Shown here: positions 51,430-61,500 of the stretch, one piece after another
How the letters are laid out: every line of letters starts with the position of its first letter
Numbering within the stretch: position 1 is the stretch's first letter
Assembly (NCBI RefSeq): GCF_004349265.1
Contig: NZ_SMFL01000015.1
Span: 1-64,000 of the forward strand
Direction: 5' to 3'
From: Dyadobacter psychrotolerans
Lineage (GTDB): Bacteria; Bacteroidota; Bacteroidia; Cytophagales; Spirosomataceae
Length of the DNA: 64,000 bases
Notes under the pieces: model-generated
Databases searched by the model: none
What the model was told of the DNA's origin: nothing
What the model saw: only the letters and a program-made list of their open reading frames with translations
Position numbers and translations under genes: made by a program

Positions 51430-53187
51430 GTGAAAAATTTTCTTCTTGTCTTATTGTTTCTTTTTTGTGTTGAAAAATACCCCACAATAGCCCAGCAGCT
51501 ACCTCCGATTTTTGATAAGACCTATGAATCCCAAAAAGACTCCCGGATCAGACAATATCTGAGTCCGAAACGGATCGTTTGGATGTCGGATAAAACAGGA
51601 CAGAGTATCATTGATCCTCAGAATCTGATCAAATTGGGTACCGGACAGGCAGATCTGGTTCATCGGAATATTAGCAGGCTGGTAAGCACACACGAAGTGC
51701 GTCCGGGACTGGTGCTCGATTTTGGAAAAGAAATACAGGGAGGTTTACAGCTTATTACAGATCAGCCCGGCGATCATCGTCCGATCAAAATACGTATCCG
51801 GTTTGGCGAATCGGTAAGTGAAACGATGTCTGATGTGGATACCATTAGTGGTGCAACCAACGACCATGCAATGCGGGATTTTATTATTGATGTTCCCTGG
51901 CTGGGTATGATGCAGATTGGGAACACTGGTTTCCGTTTTGCGAGAATCGATCTTGTGGATCCCAATCGCGACCTTCAGTTAAAAGAAGTAAGGGCGGTTT
52001 TTGAATATCGTGACATTCCTTACCTGGGTTCCTTCAAAAGTAATGATGACCGTTTGAACCAAATCTGGAACACTGGTGCTTACACAGTTCATTTGAATAT
52101 GCAGGAATATCTTTGGGACGGAATCAAACGTGACAGGCTCGTTTGGGTAGGAGATATGCATCCGGAGGTGATGACGATTAATGCCGTTTTTGGCAAAAAT
52201 GATGTGGTTGCAAAAAGTCTTGACCAAGCCCGGGATATTACGCCTCTTCCTGGCTGGATGAATGGCATTAGCGCCTACTCGATGTGGTGGGTTTTGATTC
52301 ACAGAGACTTATACAAAAATCAGGGTGACCTTGAATATCTGCGTAAGCAACAGAAATATCTGGTTGCACTGCTTGACCAGATTATGCAGAAGACAAAGGA
52401 TAACAAAGAAAACCTGGACGGCGGACGTTTTCTGGATTGGCCATCGAGCGAAAATCCTTTGGGCGTTCACGCCGGATTACATGCCATGATGGTGATGACG
52501 CTGGACGCCGGGGCCGAGCTATGCACCATTCTTGATGAACCTGCACAGGCTGCCAAGTGCAAAGAGGTTTCAACAAACCTGAAACTATATGTGCCGGATG
52601 CCAATAATTCCAAACAGGCTGCTGCGCTGCTTTCTCTGGCCGGGCTGGTCGATGCACAAAAGGCAAATACGGAAGTGATTTCACAAGGAGAATGCGAGCG
52701 GTTTTCAACCTTCTACGGTTATTACATGCTCCAGGCAAAAGCCAAAGCAAAAGATTATCAGGGCGCAATGGATTGTATACGGAATTACTGGGGTGGCATG
52801 CTTGACATGGGCGCGACCACATTCTGGGAAGATTTTGATTTGGCATGGACTAAAAATGCAGCACCTATCACTGAGCTTGTTCCGGAAGGTAAGGATGACA
52901 TTCACGGAGATTTTGGTGCATACTGTTATAAAAATCTGCGACACAGTCTTTGTCATGGATGGGCTTCGGGACCGACTTCCTGGCTGACCGAGCATGTCCT
53001 GGGTGTAAGTGTGGTAGAACCGGGTTGCAAGGTAATCCGCATTCAGCCAAATCTGGGAGATCTGCAATGGGTTGAAGGAACATTCCCGACTCCAATGGGC
53101 GTAGTGAAAATCCGTCACGAAAAACAGGCAAACGGAAAAATTAAATCGGATATCGATGCGCCGAAAGGGGTTAAGGTACTTCGTTAA
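51430..53187 (+). CDS. GH78 alpha-L-rhamnosidase-family protein (short form)
   Basis: Secreted protein of about 585 residues. I prefer the GTG start at 51430 because the product then begins with a normal signal (MKNFLLVLLFLFCVEKYPTI, then AQQ). A GTG at 51358 would add 24 residues. It has one N-terminal beta-sandwich with PGLVLDFGKEIQGGLQLITD and then the (alpha/alpha)6 GH78 domain: YLWDGIKRDRLVWVGDMHPE matches the family's D..xRDxxxWxGD..E catalytic-acid motif, and MGATTFWEDFDLAW the second acidic site. It lacks the extra sandwich domains of the full-length enzyme encoded 72 bp downstream, with which it is probably co-transcribed. Target sugar: alpha-L-rhamnose, by family only. Confidence 0.85.
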   Translation: MKNFLLVLLFLFCVEKYPTIAQQLPPIFDKTYESQKDSRIRQYLSPKRIVWMSDKTGQSIIDPQNLIKLGTGQADLVHRNISRLVSTHEVRPGLVLDFGKEIQGGLQLITDQPGDHRPIKIRIRFGESVSETMSDVDTISGATNDHAMRDFIIDVPWLGMMQIGNTGFRFARIDLVDPNRDLQLKEVRAVFEYRDIPYLGSFKSNDDRLNQIWNTGAYTVHLNMQEYLWDGIKRDRLVWVGDMHPEVMTINAVFGKNDVVAKSLDQARDITPLPGWMNGISAYSMWWVLIHRDLYKNQGDLEYLRKQQKYLVALLDQIMQKTKDNKENLDGGRFLDWPSSENPLGVHAGLHAMMVMTLDAGAELCTILDEPAQAAKCKEVSTNLKLYVPDANNSKQAAALLSLAGLVDAQKANTEVISQGECERFSTFYGYYMLQAKAKAKDYQGAMDCIRNYWGGMLDMGATTFWEDFDLAWTKNAAPITELVPEGKDDIHGDFGAYCYKNLRHSLCHGWASGPTSWLTEHVLGVSVVEPGCKVIRIQPNLGDLQWVEGTFPTPMGVVKIRHEKQANGKIKSDIDAPKGVKVLR

Positions 53188-53259
53188 CAATTCTGACGCT
53201 CGGGCCCATTTTCAGCTATGCATAATTCAGAAATGATTTAACTCAATAATATCTTCTGT

Positions 53260-56100
53260 ATGAAATTCATTTTTTGCTTTTTACTTCTTTCTCTGACGAT
53301 TTTTAATCTCGCAGCAAAAGGTTTGAAGCCGGTATATCTGCGTTGCGAATACAAGGAAAATCCGGTGACCGACGCTGCCGCTCCAAGATTAAGCTGGGAG
53401 CTAACTTCTGCCGAAAACGGACAGTTACAAACAGGATATCAGATCCTGGCAGCAAGTTCGGAAAGTAAACTTACCGAAAGCCTGGCTGATCTTTGGAATT
53501 CCCAAAAAGTAAACGGCCGGGCTACTTCACAGGTTGAGTATGCCGGTAAGCCGCTTTTGTCCAGACAAATCTGTTTCTGGAAAGTGCGCAGCTGGGATAA
53601 AAACGGTACGCCGGGAGAGTGGAGCTCAACTGCAAAATGGGAAATGGGACTTTTGGATAAAAAACAATGGATAGCCGACTGGATTGGCCTGGACTTGGAC
53701 AATCTTGGAAAAGGAAAAACCTATCATTTGCCGCCCGCGCCTTATTTAAGAAAAACCATTAATATAAAACCCGGCTTTGTAAAAGCAAGGCTTTACGTGA
53801 CAGCGCTGGGTTTATACGAATTCTCGATCAATGGGAAAAAAACGGGTGACGACTTTCTGACCCCAGGCTGGACCGACTATGACAAGCGGGTTTATTACCA
53901 GACGTATGATGTAACTTCTCAGATCAAAGCCGGGGCGAATGCGCTTGCTTCGCAGCTTTCCTATGGCTGGTATGCAGGTTATCTGGGCTATTCACTTTTA
54001 GTTGGTAATCCTGTTGTGCGTACGTTTTACGGAAAAGTCCCTCTTTTAAAAGCGCAGCTTGAAGTGGAATATGTAGGAGGAAAAATAGAAACTTTCGCAA
54101 CAAGTGGCCAGTGGAAAGCTTCCGTCGGGGCACTGCTGGAATCAGATCTCCTCAATGGCGAAACCTATGACGCAAGAAAGGAATTTTCCGGCTGGAACAT
54201 TGCAGGTTTCAAAGATCAGGAATGGCAGAACGTGCAGGTTTATCCCGATAAAGCGGATCGGCAGATTCAGGTTTACCCTGGCCCGCCGGTTAAGGTTACT
54301 CAGACACTTGCTGTGAAAAATACAATTGCCCGCCCTGAAGGAAGTTACATTTTTGATATGGGACAAAACTTTGCAGGCATCATTCGTTTGAAAGTTAAGG
54401 GAAGTGCAGGTGATACAATCAGACTTCGGTTCGGAGAAAAGCTGCATCCGGATGGCAGGCTGATGACGGAGAATCTTCGTATGGCCCGGGCAACAGATAC
54501 CTATATTTTAAAAGGTGATGCAAAAGGTGAAATGTGGGAGCCAAAATTTACCTATCACGGATTTCAATATGTAGAGATAAAGGGTCTGAAGGAAAAACCA
54601 TCCGAAAGTACATTGACTGGCCTTGTGATTGGTTCGGATACGCCGAAGGTTGGTTCTTTTGAAACGGACAATAAAATGATTAATCAGCTGTACAGTAATA
54701 TCGATTGGACCCAGCGTGCAAACTATGTGGATATTCCCACGGACTGCCCTCAACGTGACGAACGTGTAGGCTGGACCGGTGATGCGCAGGTATATGTGAA
54801 ATCAGCGACTTTTAACCGGGATGTTGCCTCCTTTTTTACCAAATGGGTTGTTGATCTGAATGACGGGCAATATGAAAATGGCGCTTATCCGCTTTATGCA
54901 CCAAGACCTAATCTTCGTAAAACAGATACATTTTCCCCTGGCTGGATGGAAGCAGGTATTATTTGTCCTTATCAGGTATACCGGAGTTATGGAGATACCA
55001 GGATGATCAGTCAGGGCTGGCCGTACATGGTCGCATTTATGGATTTTCTGGAAAAGCGTGGTAAAGGCAACGGTGTTTTTAAGGAAAAATCTTTTGAGGA
55101 CATCGATCCAAAAGGCGGGTTTGGCGACTGGCTTTCATTTGGTAAAAAGACGCCACCGGATATGCTCGCTTCATTCTACTATACCTATTGCGCCGATTTG
55201 ATGGCTGAAATGGCAGGCGCAATAGGTAATGTAAAAGATCAGGAAAAATTTACAAGCACAGCGGCGAAAGTACGTAAAGCAATACTGGAACATTACACGG
55301 ATGCGAGCGGTAGGTTTGTCTGTGATTCAGCGGCTTATGGCAATGGAGCGGGTTATGTAGATGGCCAGCTTGGCTTTACAGGAAATACACAAACCGCCTA
55401 CGCCAACGCGATTTACATGAACATTCTTTCAAAACCTGATCAGCGAAAAGCAGGACTTTATCTTACAGAACTGCTTGAGAAAAACGGCGGAAAACTGGCG
55501 ACTGGCTTTTTGGGTGCCAAGCCTTTACTTCCGGCGCTTTCTTCCACAGGACATTCAGATGCAGCCTATAAATTATTTCTCAGTAAAGAATTTCCTTCAT
55601 GGGGTTTTGAAGTCGAAAATGGATCTACAACAATCTGGGAACGCTGGGACAGCTTTACAAAGGAGGATGGCTTTAAGTACAACGCGGCAATGAATTCGTT
55701 TAGTCATTATGCTTTTGGGGCTGTGTGCGAATGGATGTTTGGAAACGCCGCAGGGATACAAGCCTCCAAACCCGGCTTTGCTGAATTTGACATAAGACCT
55801 GAAATCGCTCCGGATGATTTGGGCGATGGCGGGATCAAACATTTGAAGGCCAGTTACCACAGCATCAACGGTACAATCCTCTCCGAATGGCAAAAGCAGG
55901 CTGACAAGCTTGTTTTAAAAATATCGGTCCCGGTAAATACCGTTGCAAATGTGTATGTTCCGGGTAAAATGTCGGACCAGTTGCTGGTTGACGGCAAAAA
56001 AATCGGTAGCTCCGCTTTTGTCAAATTAAAGGGAGAACAAGCCGGTTATGTTATTTTGGAAGTTGGTTCCGGGAGCTATTCCATTGAAAATAAACGATAA
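53260..56100 (+). CDS. GH78 alpha-L-rhamnosidase, full-length
   Basis: Secreted 946-residue glycoside hydrolase that should remove terminal alpha-L-rhamnose by inversion. Signal MKFIFCFLLLSLTIFNLAA. An Ig-like N-terminal domain (about 25-125) opens with LRCEYKENPVTDAAAPRLSW, followed by Bac_rhamnosid_N (about 145-320, VTALGLYEFSINGKKTGDDF), a beta-sandwich with YIFDMGQNFAGIIRLKVKG (about 360-378), the catalytic (alpha/alpha)6 domain with DIPTDCPQRDERVGWTGDAQ (about 491-510, general acid region) and TTIWERWDSF (about 790-799, base Glu), and a C-terminal sandwich. Its 3' end overlaps the convergent XRE gene by 25 bp. Confidence 0.94.
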   Translation: MKFIFCFLLLSLTIFNLAAKGLKPVYLRCEYKENPVTDAAAPRLSWELTSAENGQLQTGYQILAASSESKLTESLADLWNSQKVNGRATSQVEYAGKPLLSRQICFWKVRSWDKNGTPGEWSSTAKWEMGLLDKKQWIADWIGLDLDNLGKGKTYHLPPAPYLRKTINIKPGFVKARLYVTALGLYEFSINGKKTGDDFLTPGWTDYDKRVYYQTYDVTSQIKAGANALASQLSYGWYAGYLGYSLLVGNPVVRTFYGKVPLLKAQLEVEYVGGKIETFATSGQWKASVGALLESDLLNGETYDARKEFSGWNIAGFKDQEWQNVQVYPDKADRQIQVYPGPPVKVTQTLAVKNTIARPEGSYIFDMGQNFAGIIRLKVKGSAGDTIRLRFGEKLHPDGRLMTENLRMARATDTYILKGDAKGEMWEPKFTYHGFQYVEIKGLKEKPSESTLTGLVIGSDTPKVGSFETDNKMINQLYSNIDWTQRANYVDIPTDCPQRDERVGWTGDAQVYVKSATFNRDVASFFTKWVVDLNDGQYENGAYPLYAPRPNLRKTDTFSPGWMEAGIICPYQVYRSYGDTRMISQGWPYMVAFMDFLEKRGKGNGVFKEKSFEDIDPKGGFGDWLSFGKKTPPDMLASFYYTYCADLMAEMAGAIGNVKDQEKFTSTAAKVRKAILEHYTDASGRFVCDSAAYGNGAGYVDGQLGFTGNTQTAYANAIYMNILSKPDQRKAGLYLTELLEKNGGKLATGFLGAKPLLPALSSTGHSDAAYKLFLSKEFPSWGFEVENGSTTIWERWDSFTKEDGFKYNAAMNSFSHYAFGAVCEWMFGNAAGIQASKPGFAEFDIRPEIAPDDLGDGGIKHLKASYHSINGTILSEWQKQADKLVLKISVPVNTVANVYVPGKMSDQLLVDGKKIGSSAFVKLKGEQAGYVILEVGSGSYSIENKR

Positions 56101-56624
56101 GATTTTCCATGTTTTAAAAATGAAATGCTTGCAGGATAATGGTACGGTTTACCAAAAATCACTTTAACTGTATTTAAAAGAACAACAGCGGTCGTAAAGA
56201 GCGCCAGCAATATAGCCAGAGGAGCGAAAGCCAGCAGTGGAATCAGGATTACAAGCATGCTCAATTGAAAGTTGATCACATCAATGCCTTGTTCTTTGAT
56301 TCCCCTGACACGGTCCTTCTCGAAAAGCCAGATCATTAAAGATGGTAAAAAAAGCAGACCGCCTAAATGCAGCCAAACCAGCAGACCTTTGTTTTCCGGC
56401 ACTGTTTCTTGTCGCATAGGCGCTTCTTTAATATCTGAGTAGAATGTTGCCGGGTCACAGCCAAGAACTTCCGCAATCGTGTGAAGGGAATGCAGCCTGG
56501 CAGCGACTTCTCCGCTTTCAATTCTTTGGATTGTACGTACATTAATGTTGGTCTTATCCGCAAGCTGTTGTTGGGTAAGACCTTTACTTATTCTTAAAGC
56601 TCTGATTTTTTCTCCCTGGCTCAT
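56076..56624 (-). CDS. XRE-family HTH protein with DUF4870 membrane domain
   Basis: 182 residues: an N-terminal HTH_3 domain (about 5-60, IRALRISKGLTQQQLADKTN, then INVRTIQRIESGE) joined to a DUF4870-like membrane part with two or three hydrophobic segments (LVWLHLGGLLFLPSLMIWLF, FQLSMLVILIPLLAFAPLAI). It is thus a membrane-tethered DNA-binding protein. The combination is seen in Bacteroidota. The ligand and target are unknown. It overlaps the end of the convergent GH78 gene by 25 bp and lies 101 bp downstream of the ECF sigma gene stop, same strand. Confidence 0.88.
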   Translation of the reverse strand: MSQGEKIRALRISKGLTQQQLADKTNINVRTIQRIESGEVAARLHSLHTIAEVLGCDPATFYSDIKEAPMRQETVPENKGLLVWLHLGGLLFLPSLMIWLFEKDRVRGIKEQGIDVINFQLSMLVILIPLLAFAPLAILLALFTTAVVLLNTVKVIFGKPYHYPASISFLKHGKSYRLFSME

Positions 56625-56725
56625 AAATATTTGTTTTAAATGACACCTGCAATTTACAACAGGATCGCTAATCTATGTTATGGCATCACCCGGCATTTAC
56701 ACGTCATTTAAAAACCTGCTGAGGA

Positions 56726-57313
56726 TCAGGAACAGAGGATCATTACCATGGAGAGGTAGCCGATTTTTTCACGAAGGATACGCAGACATTTACTGATGTG
56801 AAATTCAATCGTCTTTTGGGTGACGCCCTGCATCCGGGCAATTTCTTTATTGGAAAGTCCGCTCCGGCTCAGTGCAAACACTTCTCTGCTTTTTTCCGGC
56901 AGATTGCTCAGTTCATAAGCATACTGTTCTTCGAGTTCTTTTAAACTTACCCAATCGTCCACAAAATTCGATGATTGTTTTAGTAAGGTTTCCGCATCCA
57001 GTTCATCGAGTGGGATCGCTTTCCGGATCATTTGTTTTCTCAGATGTGAAATAATCCGGTTTTTAATTGCTGAAAACAAATACAGGTTCACAGCCTTTTC
57101 AATCGTAATATGAAAGCGATTATCCCAGAGTGCTATAAAAAGATCCTGAACCAGATCCTGAGCAACCTGCTGATCTCCGGTCTTTCTGGAAGCAAGCGTG
57201 TACAATTGTTGTGAAAATCTTCGGTGTAGCTCAGCGAAAGCCGCCTGATCAGACTGTTGCTTTATCAGTTCCCATAACCACCTGTCGTCTGCTTTTTCCA
57301 AATTGTAACCCAT
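56726..57313 (-). CDS. ECF sigma factor, FecI-like, partner of FecR
   Basis: 195 residues from the ATG at 57313 (MGYNLEKADDRWLWELIKQQ). A longer frame from 57382 adds 23 residues that run over an AT-rich palindrome. Region 2: AELHRRFSQQLYTLASRKTG, then AQDLVQDLFIALWDNR. Region 4: LPEKSREVFALSRSGLSNKE, then IARMQGVTQKTIEFHISKCL. It is the common Bacteroidota 'RNA polymerase sigma-70 factor' class, which is released by a FecR anti-sigma factor when the cognate TonB receptor binds ligand. The fecR, susC (with STN) and susD genes are divergent and adjacent. Confidence 0.93.
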   Translation of the reverse strand: MGYNLEKADDRWLWELIKQQSDQAAFAELHRRFSQQLYTLASRKTGDQQVAQDLVQDLFIALWDNRFHITIEKAVNLYLFSAIKNRIISHLRKQMIRKAIPLDELDAETLLKQSSNFVDDWVSLKELEEQYAYELSNLPEKSREVFALSRSGLSNKEIARMQGVTQKTIEFHISKCLRILREKIGYLSMVMILCS

Positions 57314-57360
57314 ACATAACCAAACAGCATTGTAATCAAAAGTTACTGTTGGGTAATTTA

Positions 57361-57376
57361 AAATATTATAATATTT
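57361..57376. repeat. 16-bp perfect AT palindrome in the sigma/fecR divergent region
   Basis: AAATATTATAATATTT equals its reverse complement. It lies about 48 bp upstream of the sigma ATG at 57313 and 85 bp upstream of fecR. It may be a regulator site, but its all-A/T content means chance is not excluded. Confidence 0.3.
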
Positions 57377-57460
57377 CTTCAAATCTCACTAGGGTATGCG
57401 GTTTTCTGTGCGTCCTTCTTATATAAGGCTAATTTAATCAGTGTTTTATTTAATAAATAA

Positions 57461-58483
57461 ATGCATAACAGTCAAGTGGATCCCGAGCTTTTGCGGAAAT
57501 ATTTACAGGGAAAGTGTAATCCTCAGGAATCGTTTTTAGTCGAGCAGTGGTATGCTGCGATCAATAAAGAATCAGCATCGGACGAGCCATTTGATCAGCA
57601 GGCACATTTGAAATCAATTCAGGAAAAAATCGGTCTTAAAATCGATTCCGGTGATGATTCGGATGAAAAGATTAAGAAATTTTGGCCTAAACTTACCCGA
57701 TATGCTACTGCTGCATTCATTGTCCTGGTGTGTGGAGTCAGCTTTTATTTATACCGGTCCGGAGGTCTCAAAACCATGCCGCTGAACAACGCGCTGACTA
57801 CAATTGCAAACACCCATAAACAGGTAAAAAAACATTTTTTACCAGATGGCAGTGTTGTCTGGCTTAATCCGAATGCTGTTTTAAGTTATTCGCCCGAAGC
57901 CTTTTCTGCGACATCCAGGGAGGTGAACATCCAGGGGGAAGCTTTTTTGGACGTAACCAAAGATGCTTCCCGGCCTTTTCTGGTGCGTACCGCCGGTTTA
58001 CTGGTTAGGGTGTTAGGAACCAGTTTTAATGTGAAAGCCAACGACAGGCAAAAACATTATGAAGTTTCCGTCGTCAGCGGTAAAGTGCAGGTTTCAACAG
58101 CTGCCGAAATGGAGCCTAAAAAATATGTGATGCTTCTTCCGACACAAAAAGCGGTATTTCAACTCAACACTGGTGTGATGACAGCCACACAGCTCGGGTA
58201 TGCGGAGCAGAAAGCAGAAACCTGGCAGCCGGTTTCGCTCACATTTGAAGACGAAAACCTGGGTGAAGTTATCAAAAGGCTTCAAACCAAATTTGGGATT
58301 TCGATTCGTCTTGCAGATAAGGATTTAAATAACTGCTTCCTGAAAGCCACATTTGAAAACAACCGCCTTTCGGAAATTCTGGAAACAACCACCCAAATGC
58401 TGAACGCCAGCTATGAAATGGAAGGCGATTCAATCGTGATCTACGGCGAAGGATGTCAGCCCGAAGAAGATAAATCCATGTAA
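57461..58483 (+). CDS. FecR-family anti-sigma factor
   Basis: 340-residue inner-membrane protein. The N-terminal cytoplasmic part (about 1-75) should bind the ECF sigma factor (LLRKYLQGKCNPQESFLVEQ). One membrane helix follows near 85-103 (AAFIVLVCGVSFYLYRS), then the periplasmic FecR domain (about 125-235: KHFLPDGSVVWLNPNAVLSY, REVNIQGEAFLDVTKDASRP, VRVLGTSFNVKAN). A C-terminal DUF4974 domain (about 265-335: LTFEDENLGEVIKRLQTKFG) resembles the STN fold and would contact the receptor's STN domain. It diverges from the sigma gene and precedes susC by 80 bp. Confidence 0.94.
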   Translation: MHNSQVDPELLRKYLQGKCNPQESFLVEQWYAAINKESASDEPFDQQAHLKSIQEKIGLKIDSGDDSDEKIKKFWPKLTRYATAAFIVLVCGVSFYLYRSGGLKTMPLNNALTTIANTHKQVKKHFLPDGSVVWLNPNAVLSYSPEAFSATSREVNIQGEAFLDVTKDASRPFLVRTAGLLVRVLGTSFNVKANDRQKHYEVSVVSGKVQVSTAAEMEPKKYVMLLPTQKAVFQLNTGVMTATQLGYAEQKAETWQPVSLTFEDENLGEVIKRLQTKFGISIRLADKDLNNCFLKATFENNRLSEILETTTQMLNASYEMEGDSIVIYGEGCQPEEDKSM

Positions 58484-58562
58484 ATATCAGACTGGTTCTA
58501 TTACCAAAATTTTAATTAAATGCTCAAACATTTTAACAATCCGTTTCAACTAACCTAAACCC

Positions 58563-61500
58563 ATGCCATCTTTACTTAAAAGCAAAAAGCCAAATAGTAT
58601 TATGAGGCTTTCAATTCCGCAGTTTTTACTTGTTTTACTTTTAAGCACGGCTATCGGCGCAAGAGGTAAAGACGCTCATCAGGATCTGCTCGGCCAAAAT
58701 GTAACTGTAAACCTGAAAAACGTCGCGCTCTCAAAAGCACTTTCAGAAATTGAAAAGCAGGGAAAAATTCGTTTTGCTTACAGCAGGAGTTTAATTCCGG
58801 TAAAACAGATCGTCAGCGTGAATGCCGACGGACAGCCATTGTCTTTGGTTTTGGATAAGTTGCTGCTTCCTTTGGCAATAGAATATCAGTCTGTAAAGGG
58901 GCAGATTATGCTCAAAAGGAAACCTGTCTCCGAAAGTGTCACACCGCAGCAAAAGACTTTAAACACTGAGTCGTCCCCCGAACAACCGGCTGATTTAAAC
59001 ATTTCCGGTAAGGTCACCGATGAAAAAGGCGACGGACTACCCGGCGTAAGTATCATCGTGAAAGGCACGCAAACCGGCAGCACAACCAATGTGGATGGAA
59101 CCTATTCACTGGCAGTGCCCGACAGCAAAGCTGTGCTGATTTTTTCCTTTGTAGGTTATTTAAGCCAGGAAGTTATTGTTGGAAGCCGCAGCGGTGTTGA
59201 TGTGGTTTTAAAAGTCGATGAGAAGGCGCTTGAAGAAGTGGTTGTGGTCGGATACGGAACCCAGAAGCGGTCAGACATTACAGGAGCGATTTCTTCGATC
59301 AATGTAAAAGACCTTGATGGTGTACCTTTAAGATCGATGGATCAGGCTTTACAGGGACGAGTTGCGGGTGTGTTTCTGACATCCGGAGGCGGACAGCCAG
59401 GTGCTGCAAACAGCATCCGGATCAGGGGTGGGAACTCTATTAACGGAAGTAATGAGCCGCTGTATGTTATCGATGGTATCCCTATTTATGTTGCGCCAAC
59501 CGACGGGGCAGCCAACAGTCTGAATCCGCTAAACTCGATTAGCCCGACGGATATCGCCTCCATTGAAGTATTGAAAGATGCTTCTGCGACAGCGATTTAC
59601 GGAGCGCGTGGAGGGAATGGGGTTGTTTTGATTACCACCAAAAGAGGAAAAGCGGGTGAAAGCAGAATTGATCTGGATGTTTCTTATGGTTTTCAAAAAG
59701 AACTGAAAAGATATGATCTGCTTAACGCCAAGCAGTTTGAAACGCTGGCCAACGAAGCCAGCCAGGCAGATGGCGGTCCGTTGTTGTATGACCCAAATGC
59801 TAACCCGGAAACCACCGACTGGCAGAGCTACATTTTTCGACGGAATGCTCCGATTAAGGACTACAAATTGTCGGCTTCCGGCGGAGATAAAAGCACGCAG
59901 TATCTTTTAACTTTTGGTTATTACAAACAGGACGGTGTGATGAAAAACACCGATATGGAGCGTTATTCACTTCGCCTAAATGTTGATCGTCAGATCAAAG
60001 ACCGTATTAAAATCGGCAATAATCTTACGTTCAGCAACGTGCAGTCAAACAGAAGCAGGACGTCAACCATTCTCTTAAATGCTCCGGATTTACCGGTTAG
60101 ACAGCCCGATGGATCCTACACCCGTTATGACAAAGACGGTGTGGGTTTCAACAATCCGGTTGGTTTGCTGAACGATTCAAGAAGTCTCAATAAGGTTTTC
60201 AGAGGTTTGGGTAATGTATTCGCAACGGTTGAAATTTTAGAGGGATTGAATTTTAAAACCATGTGGGGGCTCGATGCGAGCTTTAATAAAAACGATTCTT
60301 ATACACCCCAGTCGGTACACACGGGCGCCGAGGTAGGTGGAAATGCATCTGTAAATACAAATCAGAATCTGGTCTGGCTAAACGAGAACACTCTTGATTT
60401 TACCCGTGCTTTTAAAGATCATAAGATTAACATTCTGGCAGGTTACACACAGCAAAGTGCCCGTTACGAAGCGCTGAGTGCTTCTGCAACAGGTTTTCTC
60501 AATGACAATACCGGTAGTAACAACCTCGGTCTGGGTAATCCTGGCCAGGCCGTTCTTCCGGGTTCTTCAACAGCTGCCTGGTCGATTTTAAGCTGGATCG
60601 GAAGGGCAAACTATACTTTTAAAAGCCGCTATCTCTTTACGGTTACGGGCAGGTATGATGGATCTTCCCGTTTTGGAAACAACAACAGCTGGGGCTTTTT
60701 CCCATCGGCAGCACTGGCCTGGCGAATTATTGAGGAGCCTTTTATGAAGAATCTAAAGGATATCAGTGATTTTAAACTACGTGTAAGCCATGGTGTGACC
60801 GGAAACCAGGATGGTATCGGGAATTATCCGGCGCTGGATCTTTGGGGAGCGGCCAATTATGTACTGAATAATCAGGTTGCAACTGGTATCACTCCCACCC
60901 AACTTGCCAACAAAAACCTGAGGTGGGAATCAACTGCGTCCACCGATATGGGTTTGGAGCTGGGATTGTTTAATAACCGTCTGAGTTTTGTTTTTGACGC
61001 TTATTATAAGAAAACGTCAAATTTACTGCTGAACATAAGCGTCCCTGCGACCTCGGGTTTTATCAATGGAACAAAAAACATCGGTTCGGTTCAAAACAAA
61101 GGTTTGGAATTTACAGTCAATGCCATTCCTGTTGATGGCCAGTTTAGCTGGAATACCAGTTTTAACGTTGCTTTGAACCGTAACAAAATTCTGAACCTGG
61201 GTGGAAGCGATGAGATCATTCCTTCCACGGACAAAAAATCAGCGCTGTTGAAGGTTGGACAGCCGCTGGGTAATTTTTATGGATATATCAGTGACGGACT
61301 GTTTCAGTCGGCTCAGGAAGTGAAAGACGGAGCGCAGCCTTTAGCAAAACCGGGAGATGTACGTTTTATCGATTATAACGACGACAAGATTATTAACGCC
61401 ACCGACAGAAGAGTGATGGGAAATGCGCAGCCAAAGCTTTACGGTGGATTTACCAATACTTTCTCTTACAAAGGGATTGAGCTCTCTGCCTTCTTACAGT

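Noticed and set aside
52382-52846. 154-codon minus-strand frame inside the short GH78 gene
   Set aside because: Antisense shadow of a recognised coding region, with a composition unlike neighbouring genes.
57314-57382. Upstream start for the FecI-like sigma factor
   Set aside because: The extra 23 residues cover the AT palindrome and part of the divergent control region. The ATG at 57313 gives the usual length and start of the family.
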